43,298 bases of DNA from UMGS172 sp045592985. GTDB taxonomy: Bacteria; Bacillota; Clostridia; Oscillospirales; Acutalibacteraceae. Of this stretch, positions 23,961 through 32,798 are shown piece after piece (positions within the stretch are counted from its first letter, which is position 1; every line of letters begins with the position of its first letter). The notes beneath the pieces are model-generated. The model was given only the letters and a program-made list of their open reading frames with translations, did no database searches and was not told the DNA's origin. The position numbers and the translations under genes were made by a program. Location of the stretch: the NCBI GenBank assembly GCA_045592985.1, contig JAZNVU010000009.1, forward strand, positions 1 to 43,298, in the 5' to 3' direction.

Positions 23961-25120
23961 TGTGCTATTACCTCCTTTAATACGGTAAGCGCTTTTTCTA
24001 ATTGTTCATAAGTTATGTTAAGCGGTGGCAAAAGTCTGACCTTCTGTTTAGCGGTCAGCACAATAACGCCTTTTTTTATACATTCAGCAACTATTTGTTT
24101 TGCGTCGCCTTCAACCTCTATACCAAGCATAAGACCCATGCCTGCAATTGATTTAACACCCTTGGCGCCGTCTAATGATTTTCTTATAAACTCGCCCTTT
24201 TCGGTAACTTCCTGCATTAATTTTTCGTCAACGCGGTTGACTATTGTGAGTGCACCCGCACTTGCCACGGGGTTGCCGCCAAAGGTTGAGCCGTGGTCAC
24301 CGGGACAAAGCACGTCGGCGGTGCGTTCACCCAAAAGACAAGCACCAATAGGAAGTCCGCCGCCAAGACCCTTTGCGGTCGAAATAACGTCGGGTTTTAT
24401 GCCAAAATGCTCGATAGCAAAGTATTTTCCTGTTCTGCCGTTGCCCGTTTGCACCTCGTCAACAACTATAAGGAACCCGAATTTGTCGGAAAGTTCTTTA
24501 ATGCAAGCAACAAAGTCTTGCTTTAAGGGGTTAACGCCACCTTCGCCCTGAACAGGCTCGAACATAACGGCGGCTGTGGTCTCGTCGACTGCATTTTTAA
24601 GTGCCTCGCAGTCGTTGGCGTCGATAAACTTAAATCCCGGAGTAAACGCGCCGAAGTCTTTATGAAAAACATCCTGCCCCGTTGCCGAAAGGGTGGTAAC
24701 TGTTCTGCCATGAAAACTGTTTTTAAGGCAGATAATAGTACCCTCTTTACCTGCGTTTCGGTCGGAATAGTATTTTCTTGCAACCTTGATGGCACATTCG
24801 TTGGCCTCGGCACCTGAATTGCCGAAAAACACCTTTTTCATCCCGGATTTTTGGCACAAAGCCTCAGCAAGTTTAACGCAAGGTTCGGAATAATAAAGGT
24901 TAGAGGTGTGCTGCAAAGTTGCGGCTTGTTTCGCCACTGCAGCAGCCCATTCATCGTCGGCAGCGCCGAAGATGTTTACAGCGATACCGGAGCCCAAATC
25001 AATATACTTTTTACCGTCAATGTCGCAAAGTTCGGCACCTTTGCCTGAAATAAGTTCCAAATCAAATCTGCCGTATGTATTTGCGATATATTCTTTGTCT
25101 TTACTCTTAAAATGTTCCAT
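23957..25120 (-). CDS. argD: Acetylornithine aminotransferase
   Basis: PLP enzyme converting N-acetylglutamate semialdehyde to N-acetylornithine. The 387-residue, class-III aminotransferase shows FFGNSGAEANECAIKVAR, the SFHGRT motif, the cofactor Asp in IVVDEVQTGNGRTG and the Schiff-base Lys in STAKGLGGGLPIGA (about 249). It overlaps argF by 4 bases and follows argB by a single base, so it is translated within the arginine operon. Confidence 0.97.
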   Translation of the reverse strand: MEHFKSKDKEYIANTYGRFDLELISGKGAELCDIDGKKYIDLGSGIAVNIFGAADDEWAAAVAKQAATLQHTSNLYYSEPCVKLAEALCQKSGMKKVFFGNSGAEANECAIKVARKYYSDRNAGKEGTIICLKNSFHGRTVTTLSATGQDVFHKDFGAFTPGFKFIDANDCEALKNAVDETTAAVMFEPVQGEGGVNPLKQDFVACIKELSDKFGFLIVVDEVQTGNGRTGKYFAIEHFGIKPDVISTAKGLGGGLPIGACLLGERTADVLCPGDHGSTFGGNPVASAGALTIVNRVDEKLMQEVTEKGEFIRKSLDGAKGVKSIAGMGLMLGIEVEGDAKQIVAECIKKGVIVLTAKQKVRLLPPLNITYEQLEKALTVLKEVIAQ

Positions 25121-25121
25121 A

Positions 25122-25979
25122 TTACTTTCCTACAAACATAGTGCCGATACCTTCATCGGTCAAAGTTTCGATGAGTATGGCATGGGGAATACGTCCGTCA
25201 ATAATAAATACCTTCTCTACACCGCGGCGGATAGCCTCGACACAACATTCAACCTTGGGTATCATACCGCCCTGAATAACGCCGTTTTTAATAAGCATAC
25301 CTGCTTCACTTACGTTAAGTACACGAATGAGCGAATCGGGGTCGTCTTTATCCTTCATAAGACCTGCAATATCGGTCATTGAAATAAAACTTTCAGCCTT
25401 AAGTTCGCCGGCAATTCTTGCGGCGGCTGTGTCGGCATTGATGTTGTAAACGTTGCCGTTTTCGTCGCAACCAACCGTTGAAACAACAGGAATATAACCC
25501 TTTTCGAGCAGGTCCATAATGGGGGTGGTATCAATATCGGTAATTTCACCAACGTTGCCGTGAACATCGTCAAGACGTTCGGCTTTAATCATATGTCCGT
25601 CAACACCGCAAAGACCGACGGCTTTACCACCGGTGCACTGCAAAAGATTTACAAGGTCTTTATTGGTCTTGCCTGAAAGCACCATCTGAACAATGTCCAT
25701 AGTTTCATCGTCGGTAACTCTGAGTCCGTCAACAAAAACGGACTCTTTACCGATTTTTTTGAGCATACCTGAAATTTCGGGACCGCCACCGTGAACAAGA
25801 ACAACCTTGACACCGATAAGCGACATCAAAACGATATCGTGCATAACGGCAGATTTCAGTTCGTCGTTAATCATAGCGTTTCCGCCGTATTTTACGACAA
25901 CGATTTTACCACTGTATTTTTGTATGTAGGGAAGAGCCTCGGTTAATATTTGGGCTCTTTGAGCGTTGTTAATATCCAT
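25122..25979 (-). CDS. argB: N-acetylglutamate kinase
   Basis: Phosphorylates N-acetylglutamate with ATP. The 285-residue protein begins MDINNAQRAQILTEALPYIQ and contains VVKYGGNAM, LVHGGGPEI and the C-terminal VFIIDGRIPHAILIE. The ATG at 25979 is preferred over the in-frame GTG at 25988 because AAGGTG is then correctly spaced. An N-terminal helix before the kinase domain, as seen here, is typical of arginine-inhibited hexameric enzymes, so feedback control by arginine is plausible. Confidence 0.96.
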   Translation of the reverse strand: MDINNAQRAQILTEALPYIQKYSGKIVVVKYGGNAMINDELKSAVMHDIVLMSLIGVKVVLVHGGGPEISGMLKKIGKESVFVDGLRVTDDETMDIVQMVLSGKTNKDLVNLLQCTGGKAVGLCGVDGHMIKAERLDDVHGNVGEITDIDTTPIMDLLEKGYIPVVSTVGCDENGNVYNINADTAAARIAGELKAESFISMTDIAGLMKDKDDPDSLIRVLNVSEAGMLIKNGVIQGGMIPKVECCVEAIRRGVEKVFIIDGRIPHAILIETLTDEGIGTMFVGK

Positions 25980-26021
25980 TTTTATCACCTTTTTTGTAGC
26001 AACAGCATTTTTGACGGTTCG

Positions 26022-27239
26022 TTAAGTTCTGTAATCTCCGTTTATTTTTACATAATCATAAGTAAGGTCGCAACCCCAAGCGGTGGCTTCACCATCACCG
26101 GAGCCCAGCGAAATAAGAATACCGATTTCTTCTTCCAAAAGAATGGTTTTGGCTATTTCCTCGCTAAAATCAACACCTGAACCGTTTTTGCAAACATCGA
26201 TGGTGCCTTTGTTACTGCTGAAGGCGACGTCGACCTTATTAACGTCAACGTCGGCTCCGCTATAACCAATAGCGCAAAGCACTCTGCCCCAGTTGGCATC
26301 GGCTCCGAAAATAGCGGCCTTAAGAAGTGACGAACAGGCAACCGATTTGGCAACGGTTTTGGCGGTGGCAATATCCTTTGCACCGTTAACTTTAACCTCA
26401 ATAAGTCTTGTGGCGCCTTCACCGTCTCTTGCAATCATTTTACAAAGGTAAGAGGTAACGGCAAACAAAGCCTTTTTAAACTCGGCATAATCCTCACTTT
26501 CGGCATTGTCGATAATCTTGTTTTCCGCCATGCCGTTAGCCATAACGCAACACATATCATTAGTAGAGGTGTCGCCGTCAACACTTACCATATTAAACGA
26601 ATCTTTAACATCATCGCTGAGCGCTTTTTGGAGCATTTCGTGACTTATATTACAGTCGGTAGTGATAAATACGAGCATGGTTGCCATGTTGGGGTGTATC
26701 ATACCCGAACCTTTAGCAATACCGCCTATAATACATTCTTTACCGCCGACAGTAAACTTAACTGCAATTTCTTTAACGCGAGTATCGGTGGTCATAATAC
26801 CTTCGGCGGCACTGAGGCTATCGTCATATTTAAGTTCTTTGGTAAGTTCGGCCATGCCGTTTGCGATGGGTGTAATGTCAAGCGGTTGACCGATAACACC
26901 GGTCGATGCTACGATAACGTCTTTTGCATTTATACCTGTGTGTTTCTCAACAAGTTCACACATACCTTCTGCAATTTCTATACCGTTGGCGTTGCAGGTG
27001 TTGGCGTTACCGCTGTTGCAAATAATGGCTTGAGCATAACCGTCGGCAATATTTGCTTTGGTTACGGTAAGCGGTGCACCTTTTACAAGGTTGGTGGTAT
27101 AGGTTGCGGCTGCAACTGCCTTTTTATCACTTATAATGAGTGACAAATCCTTTTTTGTTTTGTTTTTACGTATACCGCAATGAATACCACTTGCTTTAAA
27201 TCCTTTTGCGGCACAAATACCGCCATTGACAGTAATCAT
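26022..27239 (-). CDS. argJ: Bifunctional glutamate N-acetyltransferase / ornithine acetyltransferase
   Basis: Transfers acetyl from acetylornithine back to glutamate, recycling the acetyl group, so no separate argA or argE is needed. The 405-residue precursor cleaves itself before the catalytic Thr in KGSGMIHPNMATMLVF (Thr at about residue 187), giving two chains. Other family segments are IICNSGNANTCN, ASTGVIGQPLD, DGDTSTNDM and ADANWGRVLCAIGYSG. It lies between argC and argB in the arginine operon. Confidence 0.98.
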   Translation of the reverse strand: MITVNGGICAAKGFKASGIHCGIRKNKTKKDLSLIISDKKAVAAATYTTNLVKGAPLTVTKANIADGYAQAIICNSGNANTCNANGIEIAEGMCELVEKHTGINAKDVIVASTGVIGQPLDITPIANGMAELTKELKYDDSLSAAEGIMTTDTRVKEIAVKFTVGGKECIIGGIAKGSGMIHPNMATMLVFITTDCNISHEMLQKALSDDVKDSFNMVSVDGDTSTNDMCCVMANGMAENKIIDNAESEDYAEFKKALFAVTSYLCKMIARDGEGATRLIEVKVNGAKDIATAKTVAKSVACSSLLKAAIFGADANWGRVLCAIGYSGADVDVNKVDVAFSSNKGTIDVCKNGSGVDFSEEIAKTILLEEEIGILISLGSGDGEATAWGCDLTYDYVKINGDYRT

Positions 27240-27257
27240 TTTAAATTTCCTCTTTTC

Positions 27258-28190
27258 TTAGAAATCCAATCCGGTTGCAGGGTCTAACCCTAACATGATG
27301 TTCATACATTCGACTGCGGCACCCGAAGCGCCTTTACCCAAATTGTCGAACCTTGACGATACGGTAAAGCGTTCCTCGTTGCCTTCTACAAAAATCTCCA
27401 TATAATCCTTGCCCGACATATTGTTCGAACCGAGCATGGCAGGTGCATTTTCACTGTTTATGGAAGAAACATCAATAAACTTGCAATCTTTGTATTTATT
27501 AATGTAGGTTTGCTTTACAGCTTCAATTCCGCCTTTTACTTGGTTGCCAAAAAACGGAACGGTTACAAGCATACCACTGTAATAATCGTCGACAATGGGG
27601 GAGAAAACCGGCTTGTTGTCGAGTTTGCAAATAGCTGCCATTTCGGGCAGGTGCTTGTGTGCCTGACCCAAAGCGTAAATACGAGCACTGTATAATTCGT
27701 CGGTCTTGTCGTTTTCATACTGAGCAATCATTTTCTTGCCGCCGCCACTGTAACCTGTCAATGAAAAACAGGTGATAAGTGCATCGTGACCGATAATGCC
27801 GGCCTCGGTAAGCGGTGCTATAAGTGCATTAAATCCGCTTGCGTGACAACCGGGTACTGCAACTCTTTTAGCAGTGGGCAACTTTTCGGCAAGTTCCTTA
27901 TATAGTTCGGGAAAACCATATACCCAATCAGGGTTAGTACGGTGGGCAGTCGAAGTGTCGATAACCCTTACATCGGGGTTTTCAATCATTGACACAGCCT
28001 CAATTGCCGCCGCATCGGGCAGGCAAAGAAAAGCAATATCGCAAGCGTTAAGGTACTTCTTTCGCTCTTCCGGGTCTTTTCGCAACGCCTCGTCAATAAG
28101 CATAAGTTCAATATCTTCTCGGTTCTGCAATCTTTCAATTATACGAAGTCCTGTTGTTCCTTCGCGACCGTCGATGAATACTTTATACAT
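27258..28190 (-). CDS. argC: N-acetyl-gamma-glutamyl-phosphate reductase, type 2
   Basis: NADPH-dependent reduction of N-acetylglutamyl phosphate to the semialdehyde. The 310-residue length and sequence fit the shorter type-2 ArgC. MYKVFIDGREGTTGLRI begins the nucleotide-binding domain, and the catalytic Cys115 lies in AVPGCHASGFNALI. The frame is open to 28262, but ATG 28190 starts the family N-terminus; the extension would contain the promoter. It is the first gene of argCJBDF. Confidence 0.97.
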   Translation of the reverse strand: MYKVFIDGREGTTGLRIIERLQNREDIELMLIDEALRKDPEERKKYLNACDIAFLCLPDAAAIEAVSMIENPDVRVIDTSTAHRTNPDWVYGFPELYKELAEKLPTAKRVAVPGCHASGFNALIAPLTEAGIIGHDALITCFSLTGYSGGGKKMIAQYENDKTDELYSARIYALGQAHKHLPEMAAICKLDNKPVFSPIVDDYYSGMLVTVPFFGNQVKGGIEAVKQTYINKYKDCKFIDVSSINSENAPAMLGSNNMSGKDYMEIFVEGNEERFTVSSRFDNLGKGASGAAVECMNIMLGLDPATGLDF

Positions 28191-28247
28191 TTTTATACCG
28201 TCCTTTCCCAAAATTGAGTATAAATATACGAAACTTCCAAAATCATA

Positions 28248-28281
28248 TTCATAATTATACACAAATAATGCATAAAATCAA
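28248..28281 (-). promoter_or_regulatory. Promoter and ArgR-box-like operator of argCJBDF
   Basis: On the minus strand, TTGATT (plus 28276-28281) and TATAAT (plus 28254-28259) are 16 bases apart. The sequence TGTATAATTATGAA (plus 28248-28261) overlaps the -10 box and matches 11 of 14 positions of the ARG-box consensus. Repression by ArgR with arginine is therefore likely but unproven. Confidence 0.5.
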
Positions 28282-28483
28282 GTGTTTTTTGCATTTTTAT
28301 GAAAAAACATAAAAACCACAACGATTTTTTATAAAAGTATGCTAATTTGCCCAAAATAAGGCAAACTAAACAAATAACCAGTATAATATTTTAACCACTT
28401 TACGAATGGTTGTCAAGCATAATATATAAATAGGTGTAAATACATTAATATGTAAACAAACTGTAAGATTTTGCAAAACGAGG
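28282..28483. other. AT-rich divergent intergenic region
   Basis: This lies between the argC promoter and the promoter of the membrane protein at 28540. I see no gene or strong hairpin in it. Confidence 0.5.
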
Positions 28484-28512
28484 TTTACATTGGCAACAAG
28501 GTTTGATATAAT
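28484..28512 (+). promoter_or_regulatory. Promoter of the polytopic membrane protein gene
   Basis: TTTACA, 17-base spacer, TATAAT with a TGA extended -10. Confidence 0.7.
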
Positions 28513-28539
28513 GCAAAAAAAGATATTTGGGGGAAAAAT

Positions 28540-29394
28540 ATGCAACCCGGATTTACCGAAATTAAAACTTCTGCAAGGCAAACGTTAAAGTCTCATTGGC
28601 CCGAAGCCATCGCAATATCGGTCACCATAACTGCGTTGTCTTTGCTTGATATCATTTTGCAGGCGATACTTACCACCGTATTCAGGGTAGATACCGTGTG
28701 GTCGGTACTTGAACCTACCGAATTACCCAAGTACAGCGTAGTTGCAGGTGCGGGAATAACTGTGTTTTCAGCCCTTTACGGACTTTTGCTGTTTACACCG
28801 TTTCTTTTTGGCGCTCTCAGGTGGTTCTGGTTGCTTATTTATGGAAAAGACTGTTCTATCGGTGACGTTTTTTATTATTTCTCGTCGGGCAAATTGTTTT
28901 TAAAGACGGTGGCGTTATCGTTTTTACTGTTTTTGCGTATGGTCTTGGGCGCTATTGTGTGCTTTTTGCCGTATGCGGCGCTTAATCTTATGACTAAGCC
29001 CGAGTTGTATAATGCCTTCGGTTATTCAATGCCGGTTGAAATATCGGGATTTTTCCCTCTTGCATATTTTTTTGAACTTGCGGGTTGGTTTCTGTTTTTA
29101 TTCTGGTGTTCAAGGTTTGCGCTCTTTTTCGTGGCACTTTTTGAACAACCCGAACTTTCGGCCAACGCCATGATTACCTACTCCATAGGTCTTACCAAAG
29201 GCAAACTTTTTAGGTTAGTCGGTTTCTTTTTCAGTTTCTTGGGTTGGCTTTTGCTTTGTGTGTTGGTGTTACCGGTGTTGTTTGTAATTCCGTTTGCGTT
29301 GGCATCGCTCATGGTCTACGGCAGGGAAGAACTGAGATTTTCTAAAACAGAGCAGCAAAATTTTGCCCCGAATATGCCTTTTTATAACCTCTGA
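28540..29394 (+). CDS. Polytopic membrane protein, possibly DUF975-like
   Basis: The 284-residue protein starts with a soluble amphipathic stretch (FTEIKTSARQTLKSHWPEAI), then five or six hydrophobic helices. The N-terminal 'K..A...LK..W..AI' pattern, followed by a long polytopic domain with aromatic-rich helices, recalls DUF975 membrane proteins of Firmicutes; this is from memory and only moderately certain. There is no signal peptide or enzymatic motif. It has its own promoter and GGGGG ribosome site and is followed by the 5S rRNA gene. Confidence 0.65.
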   Translation: MQPGFTEIKTSARQTLKSHWPEAIAISVTITALSLLDIILQAILTTVFRVDTVWSVLEPTELPKYSVVAGAGITVFSALYGLLLFTPFLFGALRWFWLLIYGKDCSIGDVFYYFSSGKLFLKTVALSFLLFLRMVLGAIVCFLPYAALNLMTKPELYNAFGYSMPVEISGFFPLAYFFELAGWFLFLFWCSRFALFFVALFEQPELSANAMITYSIGLTKGKLFRLVGFFFSFLGWLLLCVLVLPVLFVIPFALASLMVYGREELRFSKTEQQNFAPNMPFYNL

Positions 29395-29424
29395 AAAATT
29401 TTTTAAAAAAATACAAAAAAACAC

Positions 29425-29453
29425 TTGCTTTTTTTTAACAAGTGTGTTATGAT
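29425..29453 (+). promoter_or_regulatory. Promoter of the 5S rRNA gene
   Basis: TTGCTT, 17-base spacer, TATGAT, about 55 bases before the mature 5S end. A stem TTGCGCTC (29459-29466)/GAGCGCAA (29487-29494) lies in the precursor leader. Confidence 0.55.
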
Positions 29454-29507
29454 ACCACTTGCGCTCAAGTAAGGTGGCAGTCGGCCGAGCGCAATAAACG
29501 ATTGCAA

Positions 29508-29622
<115 letters not shown>

Positions 29623-29629
29623 ACTTGTC

Positions 29630-29660
29630 AGACGGTTGCTTAAAGCAGCCGTCTTTTTTT
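29630..29660 (+). terminator. Terminator of the 5S rRNA gene
   Basis: AGACGGTTGC/GCAGCCGTCT hairpin with one wobble pair, followed by seven T residues. Confidence 0.85.
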
Positions 29661-29738
29661 ATTTTTCTCTTTAACTTTTTGTAAAGTTGTGTTATAATAT
29701 GATAAATATATCGATTTCATGGTCAAGAGGCGTTTTGT

Positions 29739-31184
29739 ATGAAGGATAAATATGACGTTATAATAGTCGGTGCGGGGCTTTCAGGTCTTTATGCCGCTTA
29801 TAATCTTGACAGCAGAATAAATGCTTTAGTAATAGCCAAACGAGACCTGAGGCTTTGCAACAGCAATTTAGCCCAAGGCGGCGTTGCGGCTGTGCTGGAC
29901 ACAGTTAACGACAGTTTCGACCTGCATATAGAGGACACTATGATAGCAGGCGGCCACGAAAACCGACCTGAGGCTGTTGAGGTGCTTGTAAAAGAAGGCC
30001 CGGATGATGTTCGCAAAATGATAGAACTCGGTGCCGAGTTTGACAAGGAAGACGGTCATATTCATTCAACTCTTGAGGGAGGGCACAGTCGCCGCAGGAT
30101 TGTTCATCACCGTGATACTACGGGCGAGGAACTTATGCGCACAATTATAGCGACAGTCACGCAACTTCCGAATGTTGATATTTTGGAGCAAACTTCAATA
30201 GCATTTCTTGATGAAGCCAATAACGGTTACTATGCTACGCTTCTTAAAGACGGAAAACTTGTAACCGTTTCGGCATCGTTTGTCATAATTGCTACCGGCG
30301 GATTGGGTCGAATGTATAATTACACCACCAATTCTTCCATTGCAACAGGTGACGGAATTGCGTTGGCACACGGTCTTGGTGCAAAAATTGAAAATTTGCA
30401 TTATATTCAGTTCCACCCTACCGGTTTTGCCGGGGATAACTGTCGTGAACGCTTTCTTATAAGCGAGGCGGTCAGAGGTGAGGGTGCATATCTCGTCAAC
30501 TGTCATCACAAACGATTTATGCATCATTATGATGAACGGTTGGAGTTAGCGCCGAGAGATGTCGTATCAAGAGGTATTATACTTGAGTCGCGAAGAACCG
30601 GAAGTGACCGTTTTTATCTTGATATCACCCATCGAAGTCCTGAATTTATACGCGACCGATTCCCCATGATATATGAAAGGTGCAAACTGGAGGGTGTTGA
30701 TATCACCACCGACCTGATACCTGTTTTCCCCACCCAACACTACCTTATGGGTGGAATCAATGTTGACCTTAACAGCAGGACGAGAATAAACCGTCTTTAT
30801 GCTGTGGGTGAGTGTTCGCATACAGGTGTGCACGGCAAAAACCGTCTGGCTTCCAATAGCCTTTTGGAGGCACTTGTGTTTGGTCGCCGTGCCGCAGAGG
30901 ATATAAACCGTAGTTTTAATGATACATCGGTTTACGGTAAGGTTCCGCAGTACTCGGTTGACGGTGCTCCTATGCCGACAGGCACAAGAACATCTATCCG
31001 CAATATAATGCAAAAGTGCCATTTTGTTATGCCTAACCCGGAAGCCGCGCGAAAATACCGCCGCGAAGTTGAAGACATTGCGGCAAGATTGGGCAATAAC
31101 CGTTTTAGCATAACCAATGATTATATTGAGGCAAAAAGTCTTGCGACGGTCGCTTCAATAGTGCTTAAGGAGGTAGCGCAGTAA
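29739..31184 (+). CDS. nadB: L-aspartate oxidase
   Basis: FAD enzyme of de novo NAD synthesis, oxidising aspartate to iminoaspartate (with fumarate as the usual anaerobic acceptor). The 481-residue protein has the dinucleotide fold IIVGAGLSGLYAAYNL (8-23), NLAQGGVAAV, GGHSRRRIVHHRD, IQFHPTGF, TQHYLMGGINVD and GRNRLASNSLLE-like GKNRLASNSLLEALVFGRRAA. It is shorter at the C-terminus than E. coli NadB (540). nadC starts at its last stop base. No nadA is visible next to it. Confidence 0.96.
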   Translation: MKDKYDVIIVGAGLSGLYAAYNLDSRINALVIAKRDLRLCNSNLAQGGVAAVLDTVNDSFDLHIEDTMIAGGHENRPEAVEVLVKEGPDDVRKMIELGAEFDKEDGHIHSTLEGGHSRRRIVHHRDTTGEELMRTIIATVTQLPNVDILEQTSIAFLDEANNGYYATLLKDGKLVTVSASFVIIATGGLGRMYNYTTNSSIATGDGIALAHGLGAKIENLHYIQFHPTGFAGDNCRERFLISEAVRGEGAYLVNCHHKRFMHHYDERLELAPRDVVSRGIILESRRTGSDRFYLDITHRSPEFIRDRFPMIYERCKLEGVDITTDLIPVFPTQHYLMGGINVDLNSRTRINRLYAVGECSHTGVHGKNRLASNSLLEALVFGRRAAEDINRSFNDTSVYGKVPQYSVDGAPMPTGTRTSIRNIMQKCHFVMPNPEAARKYRREVEDIAARLGNNRFSITNDYIEAKSLATVASIVLKEVAQ

Positions 31185-32020
31185 TGTTGCAATTCTATGT
31201 TGACGATATCATAAAAACCGCTTTAAAAGAGGATATAAATTATATCGATATGGCGGCAGATAACCTGCTTGATGACAGTTTTGTTTCCACAGCACGCTTT
31301 ATTGCCAAAGCAGAGGGTGTGGTTTGTGGAGTTGACGTCGCACTTCGCGTGTTTGAGTTACTTGGCGGTTTTACCTTCAAAAAATACATAAACGACGGTG
31401 ACAGTGTTAAATACGGCGACATTATTGCCGAAATAAGCGGACCTACTGCGCTCCTGTTAAAAGGCGAACGCACTGCACTTAACCTCATTCAGCACATGTC
31501 GGGTATTGCTACTATGACCAATGCTGCAGTTAAACTTGTTGAAGGCACCAATGCCACCGTTACCGATACGAGAAAAACTCTGCCGGGACTTAGAGCCTTG
31601 CAAAAGTACGCAGTGACATGTGGCGGAGGAAAAAACCATCGCTTTAATCTGTCGGACGCCGCCATGCTTAAAGACAATCACATTGATGCCTGCGGCAGTA
31701 TAACCCTTGCCGTTTCCACTTTGCGTAAAAAAATCGGTCATACCGTTAAAATCGAGGTTGAAACAAGAACACTTGACGAGGTAAAAGAGGCATTGTCTAC
31801 CGGTTGTGAAATTATCATGCTTGATAACATGGATTGCGAGACCATGAAAAAAGCCGTAGAAATTACAAACGGTAAAGCACTTTTGGAGGCTTCGGGCAAC
31901 ATAACAGCCGAAACCATCCGCCCTGTTGCCGAAACAGGTGTTGACATTATTTCAATAGGTGCGTTGACCCATTCGGTCAAGGCGTTTGACATTTCACTCA
32001 AGGTTATCGGTTTGCCCTAA
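31184..32020 (+). CDS. nadC: Nicotinate-nucleotide diphosphorylase (quinolinate phosphoribosyltransferase)
   Basis: Converts quinolinate and PRPP to nicotinate mononucleotide with loss of CO2. The 278-residue protein shows ERTALNLIQHMSGIATMT, the phosphate/quinolinate-binding TDTRKTLPGLRALQKYAV and GGGKNHRFNLSDAAMLKDNH, then the barrel end ISIGALTHS. The ATG overlaps the nadB stop by one base (TAATG), so translation is coupled. Confidence 0.97.
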   Translation: MLQFYVDDIIKTALKEDINYIDMAADNLLDDSFVSTARFIAKAEGVVCGVDVALRVFELLGGFTFKKYINDGDSVKYGDIIAEISGPTALLLKGERTALNLIQHMSGIATMTNAAVKLVEGTNATVTDTRKTLPGLRALQKYAVTCGGGKNHRFNLSDAAMLKDNHIDACGSITLAVSTLRKKIGHTVKIEVETRTLDEVKEALSTGCEIIMLDNMDCETMKKAVEITNGKALLEASGNITAETIRPVAETGVDIISIGALTHSVKAFDISLKVIGLP

Positions 32021-32039
32021 AATAAACAGGAGGCTTTGT

Positions 32040-32483
32040 ATGAAAAGGAAATTATGTATGCTGGCAACGCTTCTTGCTTTGCTTGTGGTAATTGCCGATA
32101 TAGCATACGTTGTAAAAGATTCGTTCTGCTACAGTCTTGAGAATTTACCCGTAGGAACGCCTATACCATACCGCATTGACGAACAAGGTCCAAACTATAG
32201 GTTTTCAGACCAAAGATATGTGTTCGACCAGAATAAAGGCGGTTATCATATTTTGTTTTACGAAGTTCCTGCAACACGGCATAATCCTGCAGGAATAAGA
32301 GCAGAGGTCTGCCGTGACAGTACGGGTGAAAGAAGGACGATTTATTGGCAAATAGGTGAAACAGCCAATATGATAAGTTGGGAGGATTACACCGTTGTTA
32401 TTATAAACGGTGTTACCATCGATTTTACGAAGGACAGTTATGATTGCCGCGATTATCCGGATTTTAAATATGTTGAAAAATAA
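32040..32483 (+). CDS. Membrane-anchored hypothetical protein, possibly DUF5412-like
   Basis: The 147-residue protein starts at ATG 32040 behind AGGAGG. It has an N-terminal hydrophobic helix (about residues 5-26, CMLATLLALLVVIADIAYVV) without a lipobox, so it is probably anchored with the rest outside. The later part, with IRAEVC..STGERRTIYW, then VVIINGVTIDF and DSYDCRDY, follows the pattern I recall for DUF5412 proteins. It lies 19 bases after nadC but has no obvious link to NAD synthesis. Confidence 0.65.
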   Translation: MKRKLCMLATLLALLVVIADIAYVVKDSFCYSLENLPVGTPIPYRIDEQGPNYRFSDQRYVFDQNKGGYHILFYEVPATRHNPAGIRAEVCRDSTGERRTIYWQIGETANMISWEDYTVVIINGVTIDFTKDSYDCRDYPDFKYVEK

Positions 32484-32536
32484 ACGGTTAGCAGAGAGAA
32501 TTTTGGCTATAATAAGAAAAAACAAAGGAGAATATT

Positions 32537-32767
32537 ATGAAAAAAATCATCTGTAAACGTGAGTATGACACCGAAACAGCGCAACTTGTAAAGAAAGTTA
32601 CTTTTGGTGAATTCGGGCAGCCTGACGGATACGAGGAAAGCCTTTACGTAACGCCCGACGGCAAATATTTTCTTTATGTGAACGGCGGAGAGGAATCCCC
32701 TTATAAAAAAGAAAATATCAAAAGTATTTCGGCAGAAAAAGCCGAAATCTGGCAAGCAGAGCATTAA
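32537..32767 (+). CDS. Small conserved-type hypothetical protein, 76 aa
   Basis: A soluble 76-residue protein rich in Lys, Glu and Tyr: IICKREYDTETAQLVKKVTFGEFGQPDGYEESLYVTPDG, followed by KYFLYVNGGEESPYKKENI and an SAEKAEIW helix. From memory, similar short proteins with the 'YDTETA..v....G..g.p.G.eE.Ly.t..G.yFLy..GG..S.Y' pattern are widespread in Clostridia and phages, without known function. It has an AAAGGAG site and its own terminator. Confidence 0.75.
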   Translation: MKKIICKREYDTETAQLVKKVTFGEFGQPDGYEESLYVTPDGKYFLYVNGGEESPYKKENIKSISAEKAEIWQAEH

Positions 32768-32797
32768 AAAACACTTGGCGAAAGCCAAGTGTTTTTT
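32766..32797. terminator. Terminator between convergent genes
   Basis: AAAAACACTTGGC/GCCAAGTGTTTTT with a short GAAA loop and flanking A/T runs serves both the 76-aa gene and the kinase gene. Confidence 0.85.
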
Positions 32798-32798
32798 A

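Noticed and set aside
26628..27143. 171-codon plus-strand frame opposite argJ
   Set aside because: Antisense shadow; it lacks a ribosome site, and the minus frame is clearly ArgJ.
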